DNA of 64,000 bases from Metellina segmentata (Eukaryota > Arthropoda > Arachnida > Araneae > Tetragnathidae). The stretch covers positions 28,035,235-28,099,234 of the forward strand of contig OX375877.1 in assembly GCA_947359465.1 (NCBI GenBank). Direction: 5' to 3'. Shown piece by piece: positions 10,436 through 21,307 of this stretch (the stretch's first letter is position 1; each line of letters starts with the position of its first letter). The notes under the pieces are model-generated. The model was not told where the DNA came from and did not search any database. It saw only the letters and a list, made by a program, of their open reading frames with translations. The position numbers and the translations under genes are program-made.

Positions 10436-11211
10436 CAGGGCCGGATTTAAGAGTATGCCGCCTATAGGCTAAAGTCTATTTGCCGCCCCTTCTATAGTTC
10501 ATATTTTCTTAATACCTTTGTTTTATACAATAAAAGGATAGAGTTCATTGGTGTTTTCATCTTTTTTAAACACAAAGGTTTTTTTTTTGTTTGTTTCAGA
10601 ACACGTTCTTGAAGTTTCAGTTTTGTTCGTTTTTTGTATTCAGCGCCGCTGAGTCACTTCCTACCGTCACTCATAGTAGCTAGTAGGGAGTAGTCGACTT
10701 GTTAAAGACTATACGTTATGTATTGGAATACTCTAAACTATAAGGCAAAATCGTAACAAACAACACGAACACGTCCCGCTCAACACAATCATCAACGATC
10801 CCGTTGTGCACACCGATAGATATGAATGACAGCGTCAGACTCAAACAGACTAGACTGACACTACACTACTGGCAGCGGATCCACTTGGCCTTCCGCCAAC
10901 AGTGTTGCCAGATCGAATCGCTGCGCTTGTGCCAGTGTTGTCAAACCAAATTAGATTGCACTTCAAGAAAGTTATAATACAATATCACGTGCTGTGAATT
11001 TGTATTATGTAAAAGTTTTTTAGAAAGTAGGCTATGAAGAAGGACTAAAACATATTTTTAAGTTACATGTATTCTTAAATTCGTACGGAAAATATTATTA
11101 ACGTCTGAAAAACTTCATTTCAACTTTTGAATAAATTGCCAAACTGTCGCCCCTGAAAAATTTGCCGCTCTAGGCTGCAGCCTACTTAGCCTATTTAGAA
11201 ATACGGTCCTG
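10436..11211. mobile_element. Non-autonomous hAT element
   Basis: The 776-bp element begins CAGGGCCGGATTTA and ends with the inverse of CAGGACCGTATTT. It is flanked by the 8-bp direct repeat gctgcatc (10428-10435 and 11212-11219). Both features are diagnostic of hAT elements. No transposase frame is visible. It lies 5 bp beyond the TA flanking the DD41D mariner. Removing both insertions restores a continuous copia-derived repeat. Confidence 0.88.
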
Positions 11212-11217
11212 GCTGCA

Positions 11218-11640
11218 TCACATGTTAATGGCCAGTTTATCCGTGGTTTCCAAGAACTGTTTACATTTAAAAACCTGCCAGCATGCCATGAACTTTGCCT
11301 CTGTCGTTGAATTGGATATGGCCTCATGTAGCTTGCTTTGCCACGTAATTGCACTTCCACCGTAGAAAGAAACTACATCTCTGCGAGACCTGCGTGTTAC
11401 TGTACAACTTTTATCTGCATCACTGAACAACATCAGGCTTCTGTCATCTTCATTATTGTACACAACGCCATGTCCAATGGTATTGCAAAGGTATCTTAAT
11501 GTCTGCACAATTTCAAAATCAGTCTGGGGTTGTCCAACTTATGAAGCACCAAATTCACTGCCTAAGCAATATATGGTCGAGTCCCCATTGCCAAATAAAG
11601 CAAACACCAACTGCTGACTGTTAGGAATTTCACTTCTTGG
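11218..11640 (-). pseudogene. Ty1/copia pol remnant (RNase H end)
   Basis: On the minus strand the frame at 11218-11508 contains the copia RNase H words FSDAD, FYGGSAITW and STTEAKFMA. The preceding segment (about 11540-11625, another frame) has LLYLAMGTRPYIA and AVNL, the conserved stretch between reverse transcriptase and RNase H. A frame change and at least one stop separate the two. No LTRs, integrase or gag are seen. It is a 5'-truncated, inactive fragment. Confidence 0.85.
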
Positions 11641-11869
11641 CCGGGCATGAATAAAAATATTACTGAATTTACCAAAGTGTACCAACTGTTGGTACACAGT
11701 CGTCTACCTACACACAGTCCAGCAGAAATGGTGAAATCAAAACTCAAAATCCTTGATTCAAATATGTCGTCAGAGCCATCGTTACTTTATCTGTGCAGTT
11801 GAACGTCGCTAAAAACCATAATATGTTGCACTTCGTCAGACCTGCTATAGGAATCGCATCATTACTTAA

Positions 11870-12020
11870 CCTTTTGATAACGGCTATAGATATAAATGAG
11901 ACGATTCTTTCTTGGCGCGATTCTTATACCTTTAAAGGTACAACTGTTGTACTGGCCGTGGTCGAAATTATTTCGTTGCGCGATCACGGTACAACTGCTG
12001 TACCGGCAGTAGTCTAAAGG
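11870..12020. mobile_element. Possible short piggyBac-type MITE
   Basis: The left end is TTAA then CCTTTTGATAACGG; the right end is the inverse of CCTTTAGACTACTG followed by TTTAA. Inside, two related segments each contain GGTACAACTG and a palindromic GTAC stretch. The ends resemble the piggyBac MITE ends elsewhere in the window, but the match is imperfect, so this is a tentative call. Confidence 0.35.
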
Positions 12021-12640
12021 TTTAAAAATCTCGATACCAAATTTTGCTCGGATATCACGTGTACACTCGATGAAGTCAAGTGAGTAATAATCTTCAAAAT
12101 GTTTATTTATTTTCTTATTTCCTTTCCACAGACCTAGCATGTGTAGCTTCATTATTCTAAAAGTATTGAGATATAGTTGTGATTCTTTTCACCAAGAAAA
12201 CGAACTGCACATTTTGAGTGAAAAACTTTTCACAATTACGCGCCCACTTTCGCTCTCGGACCTGGAAAACTGGCACCCGTATGGGACGGCTTAAGAAACT
12301 GGCTTACTACGGCTAATGTAAGCCTATGAAGTAGTAGGATATATAAATAGAAATCAACTAAGCAGTATATAGTGATACTTTGCTATAGTGGCATTATGTT
12401 CAACATGCTCTCAAAGTGCTTTGAGCTAAGTTTATAAAATAAAGTTTTATATTGCCTTAAGCCCTCGACTGAGAAATATTTCCCAACGTCTGACTTTAGA
12501 TATATCTGGGTTCAAAAGTATTTGTGTCATTTCTGATATTCACGGTTCTATTGCTATGGTAAAAAGGGGAGTATTAAATAAGCTTTTAAGGTCCTTTTAT
12601 TTTCTATTTCTCTATTGATCTGTAAAACGTATTTAAGTTA
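12021..12640. other. No feature recognised
   Basis: Mixed sequence without long open frames or clear repeat boundaries. Confidence 0.4.
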
Positions 12641-13610
12641 AAGTGAGGAGAGATTGCGCGGTCGGAGAAATTGCGCACAAAGAGGGTCGGAGAAAGAGTT
12701 GAGTGCGCGCGCAGCGACTCCATATAGCTGTACAACAGCAGTAGTGGAGTGTCTACTTGAAAGTGCAGGTCGTTTGTTCCGAGCGTTTAGGATAAAACAT
12801 CGCTATTTTGCATTGCTTTCCCAACATAAGCGCTTGAATTTTCATATCTCTTTCTCTAAATTTTATAGAATGGCAATAGTACAAAAATAAATTTTAATTA
12901 AACGGTTTCTCATGAGTCTACTAACCTAGACGAACATTGCGAACACCAACGGTTCTTTCTAGAAGCGGCCATGTTTAAATAAAAGGCCACGCCATCTCTT
13001 CTACCGAAATGGGAGAGTTTGCGCATCTGCTACTTAGGAGAGATGGCGCATTGTTCCCATTCGTTTTCATGCTAGGAGAGATTACGCAGCTTATTGGAAA
13101 TTTTGCATAAGATGCAAATTATATGTAAAACAAAAAGGAATTAATTTTGAAACCATTAAAAAAAAATAAACATAATTTTGGTAATAAATTAATTTGATGA
13201 AAAATAATTTTGTAAAACATAATAAAGTTTTTATTAACCTTTATTGTGCGGCAGATTAACTTTTGTTGCCACTAAAATATCGCTTACACCAGCGGCATGG
13301 TGGATGCTATCCACCTTAAAGCGTAATTATTATTGTTAACAATTTAATTGTAGTTTTCATTAAGAACAATCTCTCCTATCCATGTTCGCAATCTCTCCGA
13401 CCCTATAAGGACAGATTGCGCAAAGTAGCTTTCTTGGTTTTATGACAACTGTTGTTTTTGATTAAAGCATAACAACAAAATAGCAATGATAATACATAAA
13501 AAACAAACGAAGTCACAATTATTCATGAATAGTTTAGCAAAAAATTGATAGTTAGATTGTTTTTCATTATTATGTCCAATTGTGCGCAGACTCTCCTAGC
13601 CTTACCTTAG
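12640..13610. mobile_element. Candidate DNA element with many GGAGAGATTGCGCA motifs
   Basis: At least nine copies of a motif close to GGAGAGATTGCGCA occur here: about 12645, 12665, 13012, 13038, 13075, and in inverse or near form about 13372, 13385, 13408 and 13585. Most left-hand copies are in plus orientation; three of the four right-hand ones are inverse. Outermost copies give inverted ends (GGAGAGATTGCGC against the inverse of GGAGAGTCTGCGC). Clustered subterminal repeats in opposite orientation are typical of transposase-binding sites in DNA transposons. No transposase is visible and no target duplication was found, so the superfamily is unknown. A regulatory array is the alternative. 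Confidence 0.45.
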
Positions 13611-13619
13611 TGGTATGAA

Positions 13620-14330
13620 GGTAGAACTATTTTCTTATTGACTGTTTAAAATATGGTATGTCGAATCGTTTCCGTGCAGAGATTGTGACAGTACCATTAT
13701 TCTTCCCATGCATTGAAATCTTACAGACTCTTCTAGCTTTAGATTATAGTTTTAAAAAACTTATTTGAACATTTTAAACTCCTTTTAGAGTTTAATAGAT
13801 TTGGATTAAAATCAATGCTTTGTATCTCATATTGATTTAAGCTTGCAGTTTTAGAAGCCATAACGTTACATACGGGACATCTTAATGCGATCGGGGATGT
13901 ACTGACGGCTTAGAATTAACTATTTTATGTAGTAAAAAAAGACAGATATACCCAAAGCTTTGAGATAAGCTTACTTCGGAGGAATTTCATTAAACAAAAA
14001 TTTGGTATGTTAAGTTGAGTACACAAGCCTTGGTTTTGACGTGAATACTCGAACCTAGTACAAACAATTAAATTTTAACCCAGTTGTGAATTCCTGAGAA
14101 ACTTCGTTGTGCTTGACCTTTGGGAAGGGTCACTTGCAGGGCAGGTGCCTTCATGGTGTCATCGGAATGCCTAATATATTCTGATTTTTTTAATATTGGT
14201 GCCTGCTACTGTTCTTACGCCACGCGCTTTACAACGACTTAGAAAGAACATGTGGTGTCCAAATGATCTCTGATTGGTTTTTTGGCTTTTACTGTTGGGT
14301 TATTTTTAGAGTGCGTTTAACAAAGTTGGC
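13620..14330. other. No gene recognised
   Basis: AT-rich sequence without ORFs or clear element ends. Confidence 0.4.
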
Positions 14331-14480
14331 CAGACATTGATGGATAAATATCTTCTCATTAGAAAAAACTGACCAGATTGTAATCTGGTTATTAAAAGAA
14401 TCGATAGTATCTTAATGACGAGATATTTTTAAATTGAAAAAGTTGGTCAGATCTTATGGACTAGATATCTTGTCAAAAAC
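14331..14480. repeat. Degenerate minisatellite related to 33475-33640
   Basis: About three diverged units carry the words ttggtcagat, cttatggactagatatcttgtc and attagaaaaaactgaccag. The same words occur in another degenerate array at 33475-33640. Unit length is roughly 45-60 bp, but the decay makes it uncertain. Confidence 0.45.
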
Positions 14481-14496
14481 ACTTGAAATGCAGATA

Positions 14497-15897
14497 CACT
14501 CTATAACAAAAAAATCGACGCACCAAGAAAGAATCATCCGATTGCTTTGAAATTTCGTATGCAAAAATGTTTTGACCAAATATGCAAATGATTAAAATTT
14601 GGTGTCCAATGAATGAATAGTGCGATCTCCAGCGCATCCGAACTGCGCATCCAGCAGATGGATATAAGGAGTTGTTCTTGAACTGTTGTTAAAAATTTCT
14701 GCTGCATTGCGATTTAGGATACCTTTCAACGACTGAAAAAATGCCTCGCCGCAGGATTCGAGCTCATTACGAGCAACTTTCAGAGTTTGAAAGAGGTCGT
14801 ATCATTGAATTGAAAGAGGCAGGTTGGGCAAATCGGAGAATCGCTCGTCATGTGAGTCGAAGCGATGCGGCGATTAGAAGATGCTGGCAAGAGTGGGTGG
14901 ACAGTGGCAGATTTCAGCGTCATGTTGGTAGCGGTCGACAGGGCCACAACAGATCGCGAGGACAGAGTGATTGTCAGATCAGCTGTCACAGCGCCTGATT
15001 CATCGCTATCAACCATCAGTCGTGCGACCCACACACGATTGTCCACCATGACCATTCACAGACGGCTGAGAGAGCGAAATCTACTCTCGTACCGACCGTT
15101 ACGCCACCTGCCACTCACGACTGCACACTGTCGAGCCAGATTACAGTGGTGCTTGGCTCGATAAGGCTGGAATGATGCTGACTGGGGACGTATAGTCTTT
15201 AGCGACGAATCCCGCTTCCAACTGTGTCCTGACGATCATCGAAGACGCGTCTGGAGACGCCCAGGGCAGCGTGCCAATCCTGCTTTTACTATTGCGCGCC
15301 GCACGGGCCCTCAACAAGGAGTTATGGTTTGGGGTGCCATTTCCCTTGATAGCCGGACCCCTTTGGTCGTCATTAGAGGTACACTTACTGCACAGCAGTA
15401 CGTTGACGACATTCTGAGACCTGTTTTGCTACCGTTCCTTTCGAAGTACCTTGGGCTTATTTTTCAGCAAGACAATGCCAGACCACATACGGCACGTGTT
15501 ACTATGAAGTGTCTTCAAGCTTGTCAACCACTTCCTTGGCCAGCCAGATCACCAGATTTCTCACCCATCGAAAATGTCTGGGATATGATGGGAAGGCGAC
15601 TGCATCCGGTAGGGAACGTTGATGACGCAGTCCGACAATTGGAGCAAATTTAGCAAGAATTACCGCAGGTAACCATCCGGGAGCTTTATCAGTCTATGCC
15701 ACGCCGTGTGGCAGCTTGCATCCAGGCTAGAGGCCGGTCAACACCTTATTGAGCTCGTTTCTGTAACTCTGAAATAAATCATTCAATTGTTCTGAAATTT
15801 TAATCATTTTCTATTCTGCACATAATTTTCCAATCCACCAATTTTTGTCTCCATCGGACAACTTCTTCTTGGTGCGTCGATTTTTTTTTATAGAGTA
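14497..15897 (+). mobile_element. Tc1-type transposon, decayed
   Basis: The inverted ends (left CACTCTATAACAAAAAAATC, right its near inverse at about 15855-15897) continue inward through gacgcaccaagaa. TA flanks both sides (14495-14496, 15898-15899). The element is about 1.4 kb and carries one broken transposase gene. The end sequence is shared with the copy at 15927-16718 and the tails at 45721-46149 and 58350-58778, so this is a multicopy family. Confidence 0.88.
14741..15751 (+). pseudogene. Tc1-family transposase pseudogene
   Basis: The N terminus (14741 on) has the paired-like HTH words LSEFERGRIIELKEAG and IARHVSRSDAAIRR. The frame then shifts near 14940 and continues as the segment ending HCRARLQWCLAR. 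A TAA stop follows at about 15163, then the catalytic part: FSDESRF, MVWGAIS, QQDNARPHTA and SPIENVWD. Another stop (TAG) falls just after VRQLEQI (15651-15653), shortly before the family's usual C-terminal MPRRVAACIQAR, which remains readable. All three acidic catalytic positions survive, but one frameshift and two stops make the gene inactive. I count 32 residues between the second D and the E, fewer than the 34 typical of Tc1. Confidence 0.88.
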
Positions 15898-15926
15898 TAT
15901 TTCAAAAATTAATTTTTGTGTAAATA

Positions 15927-16718
15927 CACTCTAATAACAGACGCACCAAGAAGGAGTTGTCGGATTGCGATAAAAATGTGTGGATCTAAAATACATACAT
16001 AGAAAACGCTTGAAATTTCAGAACAACTGAATGATTTATTTCAGTTTGTCAATTACAAAGGGAGGAAGTAAATAAGATGTTGTTCCACGTATGGCCTGGA
16101 TGCAAGTTGTCACCTGGCGTGGCATAGACTGAAAAAGTTTCCCGAGGGTTTCCTGCGGAATTTCTTGTCAAATTGTCTCCAACTGTGGGGCTTGATGGTC
16201 AACATTCCGGGATGGTTGCAATCGCCTTCTCATAACATACCAAATGTGCCCTATGGGAAAGAGATCAAGAGACCTAGCTGGCCAAGGAAGTGTTGGGAAG
16301 CTTGAAGACAATTCATAGCAATACGTGCCGTGTGCGGCCGGCATTATCTAATTGAAAAGTAAGTCCTGTGGGTGTCGCAAAAGGAACGATAACACAACCG
16401 ATCGTAGAATGTCGTCTACGTACCGCTGTTCTGTGAGTGTGCCAGAAATGACTACCAAAGGGGTTCGGCTATCAAAAGAGATGACATCTCAGACTATAAC
16501 GCCCTGTTGTGGCATGTGTGGCGTGCGATATTAAGGGCAGGATCCCCACGCTGCCCTGGACGTCCCAGACATGTCTGCGGTTGTCGTCCGGACACTGTTG
16601 GAAACGGGACTCGTCACTAAGGACTATACGTCCCCAGTCAACGACTTTTCAAGTTGATCCAGCCCGTCACAACTCCTAGACAACTTCTTCTTGGTGAGTC
16701 GATTTTTTTGTTACAGAG
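15927..16718 (-). mobile_element. Second Tc1 copy, inverted and internally deleted
   Basis: It starts after TA with CACTCTAATAACAG then acgcaccaag, and ends near 16718 with the inverse of the same end. In between, the minus strand carries the 3' half of the same transposase (words for ARHTA, the C-terminal PRQVTTCIQA-like stretch and a VWGA-like region), with many stops. Much of the 5' half is missing. Only about 30 bp separates it from the neighbouring plus-strand copy, giving a tail-to-tail pair. Confidence 0.75.
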
Positions 16719-17265
16719 TACATTTCAATCCTTAATCCTTTGTATAGATATTTCGATTAGTAATTGTCATACAGATATTTTGTTCAACTAATTTTATGCA
16801 TGTAATTCCATATGGTCTTCGAATTGTACAACACTTTTATTCATTCAAGCAAACATCACCACCCACCGTTGTGGCAGAAAAATAGACAGACGAGTAACTT
16901 TTCAGTAGACAAAAATAATTTCCCTGTTTTTTCAAAGGTCCATGTTTTATACAAAACAGGAAAGTTTTTATTTTTCAGGTCACTTTCAATATAGTTATCC
17001 AATTCAACTCGAGTAAGGTATGGTATTCTGCTAGTAATTCATAAAATTTTTAGGTTTATCAGTTTTCAATGCTTCAAAGCATACGCTATTGATTTTCTTC
17101 TTCATCAAAGACATTTTCGTTCGTTTCTGTTTCGTTTGCCATCAGACGCTTCACTGGATGCTTAAATTAAAATTAATGATTGAAACACATCTCTGAACAA
17201 CTAAAAATATTTAAACTTTATATATAAATAGTTTAAATGCACAAAGTTGTTTATTAATGTATAAA
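16719..17265. other. No gene recognised
   Basis: AT-rich sequence with short open frames only (for example 16812-16994) and no domain or element end that I could identify. Confidence 0.4.
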
Positions 17266-17860
17266 TATTGATAAACGCTATCAATGTATCAATATTGATA
17301 AACACCCCAGGTGCAGAATTATGTTAAGTGTTCTGCAACACAACACCAAGCAATTGCAATTGTTCTGCAGGCATTTTGTCCGAATTTTGAAAACTGCAGT
17401 AAAATCAAAAACAGACGTAAAGCACAATTATCGGCTAAATATGTATTATATATTTATAATAAAACACAACCGAAATTAATTAACTTACTTTATTTAAATC
17501 CAAGGCATACTTTCAGAATTTGCAATTCTGTCGATAAGGTTTGAAGTTAAAATATTTTGTCATTGAGATAGAAGATGTGTTATTTATAAAGTGTTTGTGG
17601 TAATTTGGGCGGTTTTAGGGAAGTTGATCCATAGTTAGAAAAGACAAAATGGTGGGGCAAGTAGCGCACTTTGCACTGCAGAAGATCGTAACTTATGATT
17701 AGAAAAAAAAACGGCCAAAATTTTAATAAAATTAAGGATAAATTATTCTGCAGAGACTTTGTATTGCGACGTACGTCACAGTTTTAAGCACTTTCTGCTC
17801 CCGGGATAAACATTATCAATATATCAATACTGAGAAGTGTTTATCTATATTTTGTATGTA
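17266..17860. mobile_element. Candidate MITE with GATAAAC/TATCAAT inverted ends
   Basis: The left end (about 17266-17317) holds attgataaac, tatcaat, gtatcaatattgataaacac and then cccaggtgcag. The right end (about 17800-17860) is the near inverse, with ctgctcccggg, ataaacattatcaat, atatcaatactgag and gtgtttatc. The inverted ends are about 50 bp but imperfect, and no clear target duplication was found. The interior is non-coding. Confidence 0.5.
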
Positions 17861-17864
17861 ATTA

Positions 17865-18640
17865 TAAGTATAAATGTAGGGCATTGTATAATTCTGAATA
17901 TGTATTTTCTTATGGGAGGATATTCTTTTGATTTATTAATTATTACAGTGTTTTCTTGAAAATAAAGAGTTATGTTTCATGTTAAATTCAATTATGTTTC
18001 ATGATAAAAACATGATCGTTCTATTCCCTTTTCCCAAATAGCTCGTTGTGTTACTCCAGTTCGATGTAAATGAACTACCTACCTTTATCGACGAAAACAG
18101 CTTTTTCTCCTCCAAAAATCCACAATTTGTGCGTCGATGAAACACAAATTCCTTTGTAAGTATTTGTGTGAAAAATACCGTTTGTAACAAAAAAGTTGCA
18201 TTTGTGCATTTAAATTTTTATGGTAACAACAGTTAGTTAACGTCACACTGGAGCACTGGATCTCAACACAGCAGACTATTTATTTTAATTTGGAATATTA
18301 ATGGTTTTTCTCCGATTTCTCAGTGATCTGTACCAACGAAGACAACATATTTTTTAGCAGTAGAAAGCAACTTGAGAATGGCCACGTGTTCGTCTTTTTT
18401 CATTGTAAACAAAGGCAAGTAAAAAAAAAAAACGAAAAAAGAACGGGATTAGAAAAAAAAAACATTTTTTAACTACTTAAAAAAGTGCTCTAGCTTCAAA
18501 ATGGGAAATTTAGGAAATATTTTTTTAGCATACAGAAATATTGGGAAAGTGTATTGATATCATTTGTAAGAAATGTTTGCAAAATTATATACATTAAGAA
18601 ATACAACCCTAGACTGGAAAATCTCTTTCCAAGTTATATT
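17865..18640. other. No gene recognised; small SINE scrap near 18236-18290
   Basis: AT-rich with an A-rich patch at 18421-18470. A short SINE-like stretch (ttagttaacgtcacactggagc) lies at about 18234. Nothing else is identifiable. Confidence 0.4.
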
Positions 18641-18642
18641 AA

Positions 18643-19485
18643 CCCTTAACTGCTGTGGCACAAACTGTCTCGTAACTAGTGTGGAGGGATCTCTCAGACC
18701 TCGCTCATTGAAGTGCGTATAAAGTTGATTAATATAATATATTAATGCAAGATTCTTTAGATAATTATTATTTATACATTTTAAATTTAGATAATTCAAT
18801 TCTTAACATGAAATATGTTTTATATTACTATACAAGTTAAGTAGATTCCATGTCTCTTCAGGCTCAGCTTTAGGGCTAATAATTTAGGGTTATCAGGACG
18901 TTTCAACTCTGGAAACTGCAGAACTATGTTGCGTTTTGGTGTTCTAATGGCACGATTAGGTTCCTCCCCCCACCCCGGGCATCCCATTTGAAGTTATTTT
19001 TTCCGTAGAAATATCATTCTTGTGAAGACGCACTTGAAATGTCTTCATCTTCAACTGCCTAAATTTCTGAATCCGTTTCGTGTTCGCTTTCAATAACATT
19101 ATCCGGAATTTCACTGTCCCAGTACTCTATTTCCGACCAATTATCAACAATATCCTGAATTTATTTTTGTGTAAGATACGCAGGTCGTTTTTTAGTAAAG
19201 TTTGTTACCATTTTAGGTTCTCTGCTTGAAATTAACTACTCAAACTTAGACAATTTCATTGAACAAGAACAAATTCTGTGAAGGGGTATAAGAAACCACG
19301 CGGGAAATGCCAATAGTGTAAAACACGAAATAGTTGGGACAGCCAAACCAGTCTTGGAATGTGGCTTCTGTTGGACGTTGTAGGAAGGTAATGAATTGGA
19401 CAGGGACCAATATTCACTTTAAGGGGTGGACACGACCGGTCGAAAATGCCTCGGGGTCTGTGAGACCCATGACAGCAGTTGAAGG
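18643..19485 (-). mobile_element. piggyBac-derived non-autonomous element, copy 1
   Basis: TTAA flanks both sides (18639-18642 and 19486-19489). The ends are CCCTTAACTGCTGTGG and the inverse of CCTTCAACTGCTGTCATG. The minus strand carries only the N-terminal acidic part of a piggyBac transposase (words FTKKRP, IVDNWSEIEYWDSEIP, EDEDISS), with stops. The DDD catalytic domain is absent. The copy at 25652-26456 has the same structure. Confidence 0.88.
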
Positions 19486-19499
19486 TTAATTGGATCTAA

Positions 19500-20547
19500 G
19501 GTATGAGATTGACATCGCCGATGGTGACCGTATACGGGGAAGTTTGTATGTCCGACTAGTCAGTGAGAAAATGGAGTGCCCGTTTTCGTGCAGGCCGTGA
19601 GAGTTTGGTTGATGACCCGAGACCAGGCCAGGCAAACACAGTCATCACGGCCAATCTCATCGACAAGGTGGAAGACCTAGTGAGAAGTGATCGGCGTGTC
19701 ACATTGCGAATGTTGGCGGTGAAAGTGGATGTCTGCGTTGAATCAGTGTGGACAATTGTTCACGACAGGTTGTGTTAACGGAAGGTGTGCGCGCAGTGGG
19801 TTCCGAAGCAGATCACCGACCAGCAAAATGAACTGCGTATGGGGCTAGCACTTCAACATCTGTTTCGGTATCATGAAGACCTCGCTTTCCTGGAGCGGAT
19901 CATCACAGGTTATGAGAGCTGGTGCCATCACTACGAGCCAGATGCAAAGCGGGACAGCAAGCAGCGGAACCAAGCGTCGTCACCTACCCCTAAAAAATTC
20001 AAAGCCGTTGCGTCAGCAGGGAAGGTGTTGCTCACTGTATTTTTTGACTTACGCTATTTGTTGAATTTCTCGAGCACAGAAGAACCATTAACTCCGATGT
20101 GTACTGTGAGACACTCCGAAGACTACGCAGGTCCAGCAAGAACAAAAGACCGGGGCTGCTCATGGAGTGTGTGGTTCTGCTCCATAATAACGCGCGTCCA
20201 CACGTCTCCAGGGTCACACACGCGGAACTGGCCAAGCTCAAGTGAGAGCAGCTTGACCATACGCCCTACAGCCCGGACAAGTCGCCCTGCGATTTACATG
20301 TGTTTGGTCCCCTGAGAAAAAAAACATCTGAAAAGGAAGCGCTTCAACTCGAACGACGAACTCAAGGACGCTGTGAGGGACTGGGTCGCGTCACGGCCAC
20401 ACAGGAATTCTGGAAACAAGGAATCCTTCCCCTCTTTAATCAATGAGATCGTTGTGCTCAGGCCTATGGTGTATAATTTGAACAAAGTCTTCATTTATAC
20501 TCACATTGCCGTTTCGTACCTTTTCATGTGAACAACCCTTGTATATA
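19500..20547 (+). pseudogene. Mariner transposase pseudogene
   Basis: Recognisable mariner words are WSARFRAGRESLVDDPRPGQ, IITGYESWCHHYEP, SSPTPKKFKA, GKVLLTVFFD, NNARPHVSRV and YSPDKSPCDLHVFGPL. The reading frame is broken by a TAA after DRLC (19776-19778) and by a shift near 20065. The second catalytic aspartate is replaced: the usual DN of HDNARPH reads NN. The first acidic position (IITGDE in the family) reads GYE. The N-terminal HTH and left end are missing, probably removed near the adjoining piggyBac element. The right end is near 20547 (caacccttgta). It is inactive. Confidence 0.85.
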
Positions 20548-20559
20548 TATATGGATGAT

Positions 20560-21098
20560 AACCTAAAAATAATTACTTAATACAATTCTCACCAGAGACC
20601 CGTCCCCTAACTTCCCAGTTTCCTCTCAGTCTTTTGTCTCTTTTGTCCAATAGGTCAATATATCTTCCCACCCTTTTTGACCTCGGGACCTCGCATTATT
20701 TTTGACCTCCCACTAACACTTTTCTTTCAAATCGCCTGTCTAAGATCAAATTACTTCTTCATTTGACTACCGACTTCTACCAATGCAATTTCTTGCAAAA
20801 TCCCATGATTCATTGGTCTTTCTTTTAATTCTTATCTCTCTGGCAAGTTCCATGTGTACTATACACTTTTTCCTTGAGCCCCTTGTAATAGGGAGCTCTC
20901 AGATGCGTCCTAAACTCCGTACCCTCAACAACCTCCATATGTTATTAGCTTGTTTTTTATGTAATAAAGAACTATTTTAGAATTTCTGCCTCACCATTAA
21001 TGGAACCAGCATTACATTCCACACCAATGGATCATTCTCATCCGGTTACCTATTACCACTCTTGCTACTCCGTCACGACTGCAGGCTTTTAATTTCTG

Positions 21099-21099
<1 letters not shown>
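20560..21099. other. Pyrimidine-rich spacer, no gene recognised
   Basis: Plus strand is C/T-rich with no long frame. The minus strand (purine-rich) could be untranslated sequence of an unidentified retroelement, but no domain is visible. Confidence 0.35.

Positions 21100-21174
<75 letters not shown>
21100..21174. repeat. (AT)n microsatellite
   Basis: About 37 uninterrupted TA/AT dinucleotides. Confidence 0.98.
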
Positions 21175-21177
<3 letters not shown>

Positions 21178-21307
21178 GAATGTCGTCTATATAATCCTAT
21201 AGAACTATAGTCCATTTTTCTAAAAGCTTTATAAAGTAAGCTCTATAGACAAGATCTAAAGAAATCTCAATACAAAGTCGGTAGAAACCTTTTTCTAAAA
21301 GTTGTAT

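Noticed and set aside
9068..10472. Plus-strand and alternate minus-strand frames over the mariner
   Set aside because: Shadows of the intact minus-strand transposase and of its inverted ends.
12654..12890. 78-codon frame in the motif cluster
   Set aside because: It overlaps the repeated GGAGAGATTGCGCA motifs and has no recognisable content.
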